The position numbers and the translations under genes were made by a program. Shown here one piece after another: positions 17,580 through 25,500 of a stretch of 64,000 nt of DNA. The DNA lies in assembly GCF_003149455.1 (NCBI RefSeq), contig NZ_QFFK01000005.1, positions 186,001 to 250,000 of the forward strand. Direction: 5' to 3'. The stretch is from Chitinophaga deserti (GTDB lineage Bacteria > Bacteroidota > Bacteroidia > Chitinophagales > Chitinophagaceae). Below the pieces are notes generated by a model that worked only from the letters and a program-made list of their open reading frames with translations, had not been told where the DNA came from and did no database searches. Position 1 is the first letter of the stretch. Every line of letters starts with the position of its first letter.

Positions 17580-17676
17580 CCTCACCGCCATGTATACCTG
17601 ACTATTAGTTTGTTAACTACATCTCAAACGGGCCGGCAGGGCTGCTGAAGAAGCAGTTGCGCCGGCCCTGTTTTTT
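17580..17676 (+). ncRNA. Candidate small RNA or orphan attenuator leader, about 97 nt
   Basis: This stretch runs from the predicted start of the 17543-17573 promoter to a strong terminator. It contains a tiny open frame, ATG TAT ACC TGA, at 17590-17601, in the same position relative to the promoter as the his leader peptide. Next comes a T- and A-rich segment, then the terminator stem. There is no biosynthetic gene downstream: the next gene starts at 18109 and has its own promoter. It could be a free small RNA, a relic leader or a regulator of the monooxygenase gene. Confidence 0.45.
17630..17676 (+). terminator. Strong terminator with nested stem
   Basis: GGGCCGGC (17630-17637) pairs with GCCGGCCC (17661-17668). 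Inside, GCTGCT pairs with AGCAGT around GAAGA. TG and six Ts follow. No plus-strand gene precedes it for nearly 1.9 kb. Confidence 0.85.
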
Positions 17677-17781
17677 CTCAAAGGCCTTCAGAAGCTGAGG
17701 TTTATCATGTTTTGGGAATCCCTGTATAAGGTTAGAAAGTTGGGGGAAGAAGATTGCATTCAGCAGTAGCTTACATGCTGT

Positions 17782-17836
17782 TACAAGTTAGAATGAAGCT
17801 AATATCCAGGTAAGATCCAGATAAGAACAAGGGTGT
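17782..17836 (+). repeat. Weaker 11-base steps before the gap 2 array
   Basis: ATCCAGGTAAG (17804-17814) is followed in register by ATCCAGATAAG (17815-17825). TACAAGTTAGA and ATGAAGCTAAT before them share the pattern AG, one base, TA. The register breaks between 17836 and 17863. Confidence 0.5.
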
Positions 17837-17862
17837 TTGACGGGTGGGGAACGAGTCTTCAT

Positions 17863-17961
17863 GCACTCAACATGCACTCAACAAGCACTCAACAAGCACT
17901 TAACAAGCACTCTTGATGCACTCAACAAGCACTCCGGATGCACTTTTAATGCACTCACCAC
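17863..17961 (+). repeat. Nine exact 11-base units beginning GCACT, gap 2
   Basis: Nine consecutive 11-base units start at 17863, 17874, 17885, 17896, 17907, 17918, 17929, 17940 and 17951. Every one begins GCACT. Four are GCACTCAACAA or GCACTCAACAT with no other change; the others vary only in the last six bases (for example GCACTCCGGAT, GCACTTTTAAT). No insertion or deletion breaks the register over 99 bases. The frame through it is an artefact of the repeat. It lies about 85 bases before the monooxygenase promoter. Confidence 0.9.
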
Positions 17962-18025
17962 TATTCTAAAACCGGAACAAATAACCCAAAACGACCCAAA
18001 TCGGAACATTTGGCCCCTTTTCCTT

Positions 18026-18054
18026 TTTGGAATGACCAGGCAGGCATACTTTTG
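18026..18054 (+). promoter_or_regulatory. Promoter of the FAD monooxygenase gene
   Basis: TTTG (18026-18029), 17 bases, then TACTTTTG (18047-18054). Transcription would start near 18061, leaving about 48 bases of leader before the ATG at 18109. Confidence 0.55.
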
Positions 18055-18108
18055 AATCATATTTACAACAAGGCAGGTCTAACCTGCCCTAACTTAATCC
18101 CGCATTTC

Positions 18109-19254
18109 ATGCAGCAGCAATTTACCATCATCGGAGGTGGCATAGCCGGGCTAACAGCAGCCATAGCTTTAAGGCAGAAGGGGATAGACCCGGTGATTTT
18201 TGAAGCAGCTCCCGAACTGAAGCCTGTAGGGGCGGGGTTAGGGCTGGCGGCCAATGCTATTCAGGCATTGGCAGTGCTTGGCATCGAAAAAGAGATCATA
18301 GCCAAAGGGCGTTTCCTCGAAGGCTTTTCATTCCGTACTGAAAAAGACACACTCCTTGCCCATACCGATACCACCGCCATCAGCCGGGGCTTCGGGCAGG
18401 ACAATTTCGTTATTCACCGTGCCGATCTTCACGAAGCATTGCTTGCCTACCTTGACAGGTCCCGTATCCATACCGGGAAGGCCCTGGCTTCCGTGGAACT
18501 CCATGGCCGGTCATTACTCCTCCGGTTCCGGGACGGCAGCGAGCATCTCACGGATTACCTCATTGCTGCAGATGGTATTCATTCTGTTGTGCGGCAGCAT
18601 GTACTGCCCGGGGTAACCCCGCAGTACGCAGGGTATACCTGCTGGCGTTGTGTGGTGCCCGATGGGCCTGCTGCTGCAGAGGAAGTGGAAGAAATACTGG
18701 GACCTGCGGGGCGTTTCGGGATTGTGCCCCTCAATGATGGTAAGGTGTACTGGTTTGCCTGTGTAAACGCCCCGGCCAGGGACCCGGAGATGAAAAACAT
18801 GACCGTTGCGCAACTGAGGCGCATCTTTTCAGGCTATCCTGAGCGGGTGCAGGCATTATTGCAGGCCAGCGAGGGGCTCCCGCTCATCTGGGGCGATATT
18901 ACAGACCTGCCTGTCTCTCACGAATACGTTCATGGGAATATTGTCCTGATCGGTGATGCTGCCCATGCCACCACGCCCAATATGGGGCAGGGAGCCTGCC
19001 AGGCTATTGAAGATGCCGTGATCCTGGCTGCGGAAATTGCCCGGCATACTGACCCCGGGATGGCCTTCCGGGTATTCGGGAAGCGGCGCCTCTCCCGTAC
19101 CCGTATGGTGGTAAGGCGCTCCCGGATGATGGGGAATGTGGCACAATGGCGGCATCCGCTCCTCCGGGCATTGAGGAATACCCTGTTCAGGATGACGCCT
19201 GCGGCAGTCTTTAAACGGCAGCTGAAAACGTTATATAACGTAGATTTGTCCTGA
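18109..19254 (+). CDS. FAD-dependent monooxygenase (PHBH/UbiH type)
   Basis: A class A flavoprotein monooxygenase of about 381 residues. The start at 18109 places the Rossmann motif IIGGGIAGLTAAIALRQ at residues 6-22, as usual; an open extension to 18010 would add an unrelated tail. The second FAD motif GDAAHATTPNMGQGACQAIED is near residue 285, and the DG motif is seen as IAADGIHSVVR. Such enzymes hydroxylate aromatic or terpenoid substrates using NAD(P)H and oxygen. No partner gene identifies the substrate. The gene stands alone between the 11-base array and the his promoter. Confidence 0.85.
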   Translation: MQQQFTIIGGGIAGLTAAIALRQKGIDPVIFEAAPELKPVGAGLGLAANAIQALAVLGIEKEIIAKGRFLEGFSFRTEKDTLLAHTDTTAISRGFGQDNFVIHRADLHEALLAYLDRSRIHTGKALASVELHGRSLLLRFRDGSEHLTDYLIAADGIHSVVRQHVLPGVTPQYAGYTCWRCVVPDGPAAAEEVEEILGPAGRFGIVPLNDGKVYWFACVNAPARDPEMKNMTVAQLRRIFSGYPERVQALLQASEGLPLIWGDITDLPVSHEYVHGNIVLIGDAAHATTPNMGQGACQAIEDAVILAAEIARHTDPGMAFRVFGKRRLSRTRMVVRRSRMMGNVAQWRHPLLRALRNTLFRMTPAAVFKRQLKTLYNVDLS

Positions 19255-19317
19255 TATTAGATATTTTCTATCAAACAAGTATGTGAATGGTAATTTTTCA
19301 AAAAAATGGCGGAAAGG

Positions 19318-19347
19318 TTTGAAATCTGAAATTAGTTCCTACCTTTG
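19318..19347 (+). promoter_or_regulatory. his operon promoter
   Basis: TTTG (19318-19321), 18 bases, then a perfect TACCTTTG (19340-19347), the Bacteroidota housekeeping promoter. The start is expected near 19354, 14 bases before the leader peptide ATG. Confidence 0.8.
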
Positions 19348-19367
19348 CACACGACTTCAAATCACAC

Positions 19368-19433
19368 ATGAACATTACCGTACATACACATCATCACCAT
19401 ACTTGCCAGACCGGTAAGCAGGGGATGCTGTAA
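19368..19433 (+). CDS. hisL: his operon leader peptide (attenuator)
   Basis: A 21-residue open frame beginning MNITVHTHHHHTC, with five His among residues 6-11 (codons CAT, CAT, CAT, CAC, CAT). It starts just downstream of the his promoter and ends 27 bases before a terminator hairpin. It is the sensor of a classical attenuator: ribosomes stalled at the His codons leave CCGGTAAGC (19411-19419) free. That string is identical to the 3' arm of the terminator and would pair with the 5' arm instead. The peptide itself probably has no other function. Confidence 0.93.
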   Translation: MNITVHTHHHHTCQTGKQGML

Positions 19434-19460
19434 GTGTACTAACAACAGATATTCACCATA

Positions 19461-19494
19461 AAAGGCTTACCGTGTACCGGTAAGCCTTTTTTGT
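19461..19494 (+). terminator. his attenuator terminator
   Basis: AAAGGCTTACCG pairs with CGGTAAGCCTTT, a 12-base-pair stem with a short loop, followed by TTTG. The leader segment ACCGGTAAGC (19410-19419) can replace the 3' arm to give the antiterminator. hisG starts 23 bases downstream. Confidence 0.92.
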
Positions 19495-19516
19495 TTCACA
19501 CAGGAATCGAATCATC

Positions 19517-20371
19517 ATGAAACTGCGAATTGCCATTCAGAAATCAGGGCGCCTGCACGAAGACTCTATCAAACTGCTGAAAGAATGCGGGATAGACATC
19601 AACAACGGCGTAAACAAACTCAAGACAGAGGCCACTAATTTCCCGCTGGAAGTATTCTTCCTGCGCGACGACGATATTCCGCAGTACGTGGAAGACGGAG
19701 TGGCCGACCTGGGAATTGTGGGAGAGAACGTAGTGCTGGAGAAGAATTGTCCCTTGCAAACGGTAGAGAAGCTGGGCTTCGGCAAATGCCGGCTGGCTAT
19801 GGCTGTACCAAAATCCATGGAGTACAATTCCATCCGCGACCTGCATGGCAAACGCATTGCTACCAGCTATCCGGTGATTGTAAACGATTTCCTGGGTAAA
19901 ATGGGTATTGAAGCGGAGATCCACGAGATCAGCGGCTCCGTAGAGATCGCCCCCGGGATAGGACTGGCAGAAGCTATCTGTGACCTCGTAAGCAGCGGTT
20001 CCACCCTGTTCATGAACGGCCTTAAGGAAGTAGAAACCGTGCTCCGCTCCGAAGCCATCCTCGTAGCTAATAACAAGCTCACCGATGATCAGAAGGTGCT
20101 CCTCCGCAAACTGGTGTTCCGCATCCAGGCGGTGAAGAAAGCCAAAAACAATAAGTACGTATTGCTCAATGCCCCTAACGACAAGCTTTCCGAGATCATC
20201 GGGCTGCTGCCGGGCATGAAAAGCCCTACGGTTCTGCCGCTCGCAGAAGCCGGATGGAGCTCTGTTCACTCCGTACTGAATGAAAATGATTTCTGGGATA
20301 TCATCGAAAGCCTGAAAGCCGCCGGTGCAGAAGGCATACTGGTAGTTCCCATCGAAAAAATGGTTATCTAA
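19517..20371 (+). CDS. hisG: ATP phosphoribosyltransferase, long form
   Basis: First enzyme of histidine synthesis, joining ATP and PRPP. At 284 residues it is the long, hexameric form with its own C-terminal regulatory domain (about residues 210-284), so no HisZ is needed and histidine feedback inhibition is expected. RIAIQKSGRLHEDS at the N-terminus, DLGIVGEN near residue 72 and the phosphate-binding loop SGSTLFMNGL near 160 are characteristic. It follows the attenuator terminator and precedes hisD by 10 bases. Confidence 0.97.
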   Translation: MKLRIAIQKSGRLHEDSIKLLKECGIDINNGVNKLKTEATNFPLEVFFLRDDDIPQYVEDGVADLGIVGENVVLEKNCPLQTVEKLGFGKCRLAMAVPKSMEYNSIRDLHGKRIATSYPVIVNDFLGKMGIEAEIHEISGSVEIAPGIGLAEAICDLVSSGSTLFMNGLKEVETVLRSEAILVANNKLTDDQKVLLRKLVFRIQAVKKAKNNKYVLLNAPNDKLSEIIGLLPGMKSPTVLPLAEAGWSSVHSVLNENDFWDIIESLKAAGAEGILVVPIEKMVI

Positions 20372-20381
20372 AAACACCGCC

Positions 20382-21683
20382 ATGCAAATCATCCGATATC
20401 CCGAAAAAAATACCTGGAGCAGCCTTTTGCAGCGGCCTGTACTGGACAACTCACAGCTGGAAGCTACCGTATCTGCGGTGCTGAAAGATGTGAAGCAGTA
20501 TGGTGATGAAGCCCTCCGCCGCTACACCCTCCAGTTCGATAAAGTACCCCTCACCAGCATCGCCGTACCTGCTGAAGCTTTTGAGCTGGCAGACAAGCTG
20601 CTGGGAGAAGACCTGAAATCTGCCATCCGCACCGCTGCTGCCAACATAGAAGCGTTTCACCGTGCACAGGTAGAGGATGTGACCGTGATAGAAACCATGC
20701 CCGGTGTACAATGCTGGCGCAAGCCGGTAGGTATCGAAAAGGTAGGGCTGTACATCCCCGGAGGCACTGCACCTTTGTTCTCCACCATCCTGATGCTGGC
20801 CATCCCGGCCCGGCTGGCAGGGTGCAGTGAGATCGTATTGTGCACGCCTCCCGGTAAAGACGGAGTAATCCACCCTGCAGTACTCTGGGCCGCAAGGTTC
20901 ACCGGTATCAGCCAGGTGTTCTCCATCGGCGGGGTACAGGCCATCGGAGCCATGGCCTATGGCACGGAAACGGTTCCTAAAGTGTATAAGATATTCGGCC
21001 CCGGAAACCAGTATGTGACCTGTGCCAAACAACTCGTAAATGCCGCCGGTACTGCGATTGATATGCCTGCCGGGCCTTCAGAGGTAGCGGTATTTGCAGA
21101 CGATTCCTGTGTGCCGGCCTTTGTGGCCGCGGATCTGCTTTCGCAGGCGGAGCATGGGGCAGACAGCCAGGTGCTGCTCGTCACTACTTCCGAAGCCGTA
21201 ATTGCTTCCGTGGAAAAGGAAGTGGCTGCCCAGCTGGAGAAGCTCCCCCGCAGGGAGTTCGCCGCCAAAGCACTGGACAATAGCAAACTGGTTCTGGTAC
21301 GCGACCGCGACGAAGCGATGGATATGCTTAACGACTATGCTCCCGAGCACCTTATCATGGCTTGTGAGAACGATGAAGCCCTTGCCACCAGGGTCGTTAA
21401 CGCCGGTTCCGTGTTCCTGGGGAACTATTCCCCCGAAAGCGCGGGAGATTATGCCTCCGGTACCAATCACACCCTGCCCACCAATGGCTATGCTACGGCG
21501 TACAGCGGTGTGAGTGTAGACAGCTTCGTGAAAAAGATCACTTTCCAGCGCCTCACCCGCGAAGGCCTTCAAACCATCGCCCCGGCTATTGAAGCCATGG
21601 CGGAAGCAGAAGGGCTCGATGCACACAAACAGGCCGTTTCCATCCGCATCCGCTACATCCAAAACGATTCATCTTTCAAGTAA
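20382..21683 (+). CDS. hisD: Histidinol dehydrogenase
   Basis: Catalyses the last two oxidations, from L-histidinol to L-histidine, with zinc and NAD+. The 433-residue length fits the family. Signatures include GLYIPGGTAPLFSTILMLAIPA near residue 122, KIFGPGNQYVTCAKQLV near 205, and QAEHGADSQVLLV with zinc-binding residues near 255. The conserved PTNGYATAYSGVSV region is near 370. It sits between hisG and hisC with gaps of 10 and 6 bases. Confidence 0.97.
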   Translation: MQIIRYPEKNTWSSLLQRPVLDNSQLEATVSAVLKDVKQYGDEALRRYTLQFDKVPLTSIAVPAEAFELADKLLGEDLKSAIRTAAANIEAFHRAQVEDVTVIETMPGVQCWRKPVGIEKVGLYIPGGTAPLFSTILMLAIPARLAGCSEIVLCTPPGKDGVIHPAVLWAARFTGISQVFSIGGVQAIGAMAYGTETVPKVYKIFGPGNQYVTCAKQLVNAAGTAIDMPAGPSEVAVFADDSCVPAFVAADLLSQAEHGADSQVLLVTTSEAVIASVEKEVAAQLEKLPRREFAAKALDNSKLVLVRDRDEAMDMLNDYAPEHLIMACENDEALATRVVNAGSVFLGNYSPESAGDYASGTNHTLPTNGYATAYSGVSVDSFVKKITFQRLTREGLQTIAPAIEAMAEAEGLDAHKQAVSIRIRYIQNDSSFK

Positions 21684-21689
21684 TACGAC

Positions 21690-22739
21690 ATGTTCGATCT
21701 GAATTCACTTTTAAGAGACAATATTAAACGGCTCACTCCTTACTCCTCCGCCCGCGACGAGTATAAGGGAGAAGCGTCCGTTTACCTCGATGCCAACGAG
21801 AATAGTTTCGGCTCCCCGCTCCCGGTAAGCTACCACCGCTATCCCGATCCGCTGCAATGGAAGGTGAAATACCGCCTTGCGGATATTAAAGGGGTACCCC
21901 CGCAGAACATCTTCCTCGGTAATGGCAGTGACGAGGCCATCGATATCCTGTACCGTGCATTCTGCCGGCCGGGGATCGATAATGTGATTCTTTGTCCGCC
22001 TACCTACGGCATGTACGAAGTATCCGCCAATATCAACGATGCCATTATCCGCAAAGCCTCCCTCACGGAAGATTTTCAGCTGGATCTGGAAGCTATTGAA
22101 GCAGCTATTGATGAGAACACGAAGTTGATCTTCATCTGCTCTCCCAACAACCCTACGGCAAATGCTATTGATAAGGAATCAATAGAAATGGTGCTGAATA
22201 ACTTCGATGGTATTGTGGTGGTGGATGAAGCATATATCAACTTCAGCAAACACAAATCCCTCATTCAGGAACTGACGGAGTATCCCAACCTCGTGATCCT
22301 GCAAACACTCTCCAAGGCCTGGGGCCTGGCAGCATTACGTATGGGTATGGCTTTCGCCAGTGAGGACATCATCAATATCTTCAACAAGATCAAGCCGCCG
22401 TATAACATTAACCAGGCCTCACAGGAGCTGGCGCTGGAAGCGCTGAATAATGTGGAGCAGGTGAATGCGTGGATCAAAGAAACTGTAGAAGAAAGAAACC
22501 GGCTGACGGGCGAACTGGAGAAACTGGCCATTGTAGAAAAAGTATATCCCAGTGATGCCAACTTCCTGCTCGTTAAAACGACAGATGCCAAAGGCATTTA
22601 CGGCAGTCTGGTGGAGAAAGGCATCATTGTCCGCGACCGTTCCAAAGTAGAACTCTGCGCCGGATGCCTCCGCATTACCATTGGTACCCCGGACGAGAAC
22701 GTTACCTTATTGCAGGCCCTTCAAAACATCACCCGTTAA
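21690..22739 (+). CDS. hisC: Histidinol-phosphate aminotransferase
   Basis: A 349-residue fold-type I PLP enzyme that converts imidazole-acetol phosphate and glutamate into histidinol phosphate. The N-terminal YLDANENSFGSPLP, the CPPTYGMYEV cofactor region, NNPTA, and the PLP lysine in LQTLSKAWGLA (about residue 210) are all typical of HisC. The stop TAA is followed at once by the hisB ATG (no spacer). Confidence 0.96.
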   Translation: MFDLNSLLRDNIKRLTPYSSARDEYKGEASVYLDANENSFGSPLPVSYHRYPDPLQWKVKYRLADIKGVPPQNIFLGNGSDEAIDILYRAFCRPGIDNVILCPPTYGMYEVSANINDAIIRKASLTEDFQLDLEAIEAAIDENTKLIFICSPNNPTANAIDKESIEMVLNNFDGIVVVDEAYINFSKHKSLIQELTEYPNLVILQTLSKAWGLAALRMGMAFASEDIINIFNKIKPPYNINQASQELALEALNNVEQVNAWIKETVEERNRLTGELEKLAIVEKVYPSDANFLLVKTTDAKGIYGSLVEKGIIVRDRSKVELCAGCLRITIGTPDENVTLLQALQNITR

Positions 22740-23873
22740 ATGAAACGTGTACTTTTTATAGACCGCGACGGCACCATGATCCTGGAACAGCCGCCAACCT
22801 ATCAGATAGACAGCCTGGAGAAGGTGGTTTTTTATCCCAAGGTGTTCAAATACCTGGGAAAGATAGCCGCTGAGCTGGATTATGAACTGGTACTGGTATC
22901 TAACCAGGATGGGCTGGGCACCGGCAGCTTCCCCGAAGAAACCTTCCACCCCGCACATAATCATATCATCAACACCTTTGCCGGTGAAGGCATCGTATTC
23001 TCCCGTGAGCATATCGACAGAAGCTTTCCTGCTGATAACCTCCCCACCCGCAAACCCGGAATCGGGATGCTGAAGGAGTATTTCACGGAAGGCTACGATC
23101 TCGCTAATTCCTTTGTGATCGGCGACCGTATTACTGACGTGAAGCTGGCACAGAACCTGGGTGCCAAAGCCATCTGGCTGAAAATGGATGCCAGTCTGGG
23201 TGCTTCAGAAACCACCGGGGAGGAGGAACTGAAGGATGTGGTAGCACTGGAAACAACCGACTGGGCAAAGATCTATGAGTTTCTGAAGATCGGGCTCCGT
23301 ACGGTAAGCCATACCCGTACCACTAAGGAAACCGATATCCGCATAGAACTGAACCTCGACGGTACGGGTAAAGCCGATATTCAGACGGGCCTTGGCTTTT
23401 TCGACCATATGCTGGACCAGATTGCCCGCCACGGGAGCATCGACCTGAAGATCCACGCCAAAGGCGACCTTCACATCGATGAGCACCACACCATTGAGGA
23501 TACCGGTCTGGCACTGGGAGAGGCATTTGCCATGGCCCTTGCCGATAAGAAAGGTATGGAACGCTACGGCTTCTGCCTGCCGATGGACGATTGTCTTGCA
23601 CAGGCGGCCATTGATTTCGGGGGGCGCAACTGGATTGTGTGGGATGCGGAGTTTAAACGGGAGAAGATAGGGGAGATGCCTACGGAGATGTTCTTCCACT
23701 TCTTCAAATCCTTCTCTGACGCGGCCCGTTGTAACCTGAATATCAAAGCGGAAGGTGATAACGAGCACCATAAGATCGAAGCGATCTTTAAGGTATTTGC
23801 CAAAGCAATTAAAATGGCGGTGAAAAGGAACCCTGATAATATGCAGCTTCCCAGCACCAAAGGGGTACTCTGA
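22740..23873 (+). CDS. hisB: Bifunctional histidinol-phosphatase / imidazoleglycerol-phosphate dehydratase
   Basis: A 377-residue fusion of two domains. Residues 1-165 form a HAD phosphatase with DRDGTM at the nucleophile and [10 protein letters not shown] near 139. Residues about 185-377 form the dehydratase, with [29 protein letters not shown] and manganese-binding His clusters. As far as I recall, the E. coli HAD half has a zinc loop with Cys and His before RKP; here the equivalent reads [14 protein letters not shown] with no Cys. The dehydratase is intact. The trp promoter begins 17 bases after its stop. Confidence 0.95.
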   Translation: MKRVLFIDRDGTMILEQPPTYQIDSLEKVVFYPKVFKYLGKIAAELDYELVLVSNQDGLGTGSFPEETFHPAHNHIINTFAGEGIVFSREHIDRSFPADNLPTRKPGIGMLKEYFTEGYDLANSFVIGDRITDVKLAQNLGAKAIWLKMDASLGASETTGEEELKDVVALETTDWAKIYEFLKIGLRTVSHTRTTKETDIRIELNLDGTGKADIQTGLGFFDHMLDQIARHGSIDLKIHAKGDLHIDEHHTIEDTGLALGEAFAMALADKKGMERYGFCLPMDDCLAQAAIDFGGRNWIVWDAEFKREKIGEMPTEMFFHFFKSFSDAARCNLNIKAEGDNEHHKIEAIFKVFAKAIKMAVKRNPDNMQLPSTKGVL

Positions 23874-23890
23874 TCATGACCAAAATAAAA

Positions 23891-23922
23891 TTTGCATTTT
23901 TCGGGAAAACAATCCATCTTTG
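23891..23922 (+). promoter_or_regulatory. trp promoter inside the his gene cluster
   Basis: TTTG (23891-23894), 20 bases, then CATCTTTG (23915-23922), one base away from TAnnTTTG. The start is expected near 23929, only a base or two before the trp leader ATG. There is no terminator between hisB and this promoter, so his transcripts can run into the trp leader. Confidence 0.6.
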
Positions 23923-23930
23923 CCTTCATC

Positions 23931-23990
23931 ATGCAAATGAACAACACATACAAACTTTGGTGGCACGCAATGGATATCTCCGCTGTGTAG
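23931..23990 (+). CDS. trpL: trp operon leader peptide (attenuator)
   Basis: A 19-residue frame, MQMNNTYKLWWHAMDISAV, with tandem Trp codons at residues 10 and 11. Position and content are those of a Trp-sensing leader peptide. The stop at 23988 is about 30 bases before a terminator hairpin. The segment TGTAGCAGTGCC (23986-23997) can pair imperfectly with the 5' arm of the terminator around GGCTCGCTGTACA, a plausible antiterminator when the ribosome stalls at the Trp codons. Confidence 0.92.
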   Translation: MQMNNTYKLWWHAMDISAV

Positions 23991-24020
23991 CAGTGCCATG
24001 TTTGTATTACAAATACTTTA

Positions 24021-24059
24021 AAGAAGGCTCGCTGTACACAGCGGGCCTTCTTCGTTTTT
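24021..24059 (+). terminator. trp attenuator terminator
   Basis: AAGAAGGCTCGCTGT pairs with ACAGCGGGCCTTCTT (one mismatch or wobble), followed by CGTTTTTG. It stands between the trp leader peptide and trpE. Confidence 0.9.
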
Positions 24060-24085
24060 GGCCGCATCCGATTAAATAAACTCGA

Positions 24086-25498
24086 ATGAAAAAAATTCAG
24101 GTAAAAACACAAAACAGGCAAATGCTGGCGGACGTATTCACGCCGGTAAGCATTTACCTCCGCATCCGCGACAAGTTCCCCGGCTCCATCCTCCTGGAGA
24201 GTACCGATTCCAATGCCGGAGACAACAGCTATTCCTTTATCGGCATCAAGCCCATTGCCGGCATTGAAGTCACTTCCACGGACGTATTCGAGTTCAAGTA
24301 CCCCGGGCAGCCTGTGGAGCGGAAAAAGCTCTCCGGCCGCAACGAGGTACTCCGCGAAATGGATGCCTTCCTGAAAAGCTTCGAGTTCCCGGATGAAACC
24401 AACGGATTGCCCTTCGGGAAAGGACTTTACGGATACAGCACTTACGACTCCGTACAGTTCTTCGAAAAGATCGCTTTCCGCAAACGCCCCGCCGCAGGCA
24501 ATACCATCCCCCTTATGCGGTACCGCTTCTACCAGTATGTTATCGCTATCAACCATTTCAAAGATGAAATGACACTGATAGAAAACCTGGTAGAAGGGCA
24601 GGATTCAGAGATGGATTACGTGGAATCCATCATCCGCAACAAAGACGTTCCCGCCTACACCTTCTCCGCCAAAGGCGAAGAAACCTCTAACCAGACAGAC
24701 GAGCAGTATATGGAGATGGTGGAGAAAGGCCGCCAGCATTGCTTCCGCGGCGACGTTTTCCAGATTGTACTGTCCCGCGCCTTCCAGCGCAGCTTTGCAG
24801 GAGACGAGTTCAATGTTTACCGCGCACTCCGTTCCATCAATCCATCCCCCTACCTCTTTTACTTCGATTACGGCGATTATAAACTGATGGGTTCCTCTCC
24901 CGAGGCGCAACTCATCATTAAAGACCGCAAAGCGGTGATCCATCCCATAGCCGGCACTTTCCGCCGCACGGGTAACGATGAGCAGGACGCCAAACTGGCT
25001 GCCGAGCTGCTCGTTGACCCTAAGGAGAATGCCGAACATGTAATGCTGGTAGATCTGGCCCGTAACGACCTCAGCCGGCATGCAGCAGATGTGGAAGTAG
25101 AAACCTATCGCCAGATCAAATACTACTCCCACGTGATTCACCTGGTGAGCGAAGTAACGGGCAAGCTGCCGCAAGGTTCCAGTCCGTTTGATATACTGGC
25201 AGCCACATTCCCTGCGGGTACCCTTTCCGGTGCGCCCAAATACAAAGCCATGGAGCTGATAGATACCTACGAACCTACTTCGCGCGGATTCTATGGTGGC
25301 TGTGTGGGCTTTGTTGGTTTCAATGGAGACTTCAACCATGCCATCATGATCCGATCCATGCTCAGCCGTAACAACACGCTGTACTACCAGGCAGGCGCCG
25401 GTGTAGTGGCCAAATCCGTTGCCAGCTCAGAGCTGCAGGAAGTGAACAATAAACTCAATGCATTAAAACTGGCCATCATCAAGGCGCAAAATATCTGA
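24086..25498 (+). CDS. trpE: Anthranilate synthase component I
   Basis: A 470-residue chorismate-using enzyme that makes anthranilate with ammonia supplied by TrpG. ILLEST near residue 36 matches the LLES motif of the tryptophan feedback site. The catalytic C-terminal half holds FQIVLSRAFQR, SSPEAQLIIKD, HPIAGTFRRTG and FPAGTLSGAPK (about residue 375). The trpG gene starts 2 bases after the stop. The call as TrpE rather than PabB rests on the trp context and the feedback motif. Confidence 0.96.
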   Translation: MKKIQVKTQNRQMLADVFTPVSIYLRIRDKFPGSILLESTDSNAGDNSYSFIGIKPIAGIEVTSTDVFEFKYPGQPVERKKLSGRNEVLREMDAFLKSFEFPDETNGLPFGKGLYGYSTYDSVQFFEKIAFRKRPAAGNTIPLMRYRFYQYVIAINHFKDEMTLIENLVEGQDSEMDYVESIIRNKDVPAYTFSAKGEETSNQTDEQYMEMVEKGRQHCFRGDVFQIVLSRAFQRSFAGDEFNVYRALRSINPSPYLFYFDYGDYKLMGSSPEAQLIIKDRKAVIHPIAGTFRRTGNDEQDAKLAAELLVDPKENAEHVMLVDLARNDLSRHAADVEVETYRQIKYYSHVIHLVSEVTGKLPQGSSPFDILAATFPAGTLSGAPKYKAMELIDTYEPTSRGFYGGCVGFVGFNGDFNHAIMIRSMLSRNNTLYYQAGAGVVAKSVASSELQEVNNKLNALKLAIIKAQNI

Positions 25499-25500
25499 TA

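Noticed and set aside
17863..17961. CRISPR array
   Set aside because: Units are contiguous and only 11 bases long, there are no spacers, and no cas genes are near.
17837..18055. Short open frame across the GCACT array
   Set aside because: Its sequence only follows the 11-base repeat and the period is not a multiple of three. It has no start context and no known domain.
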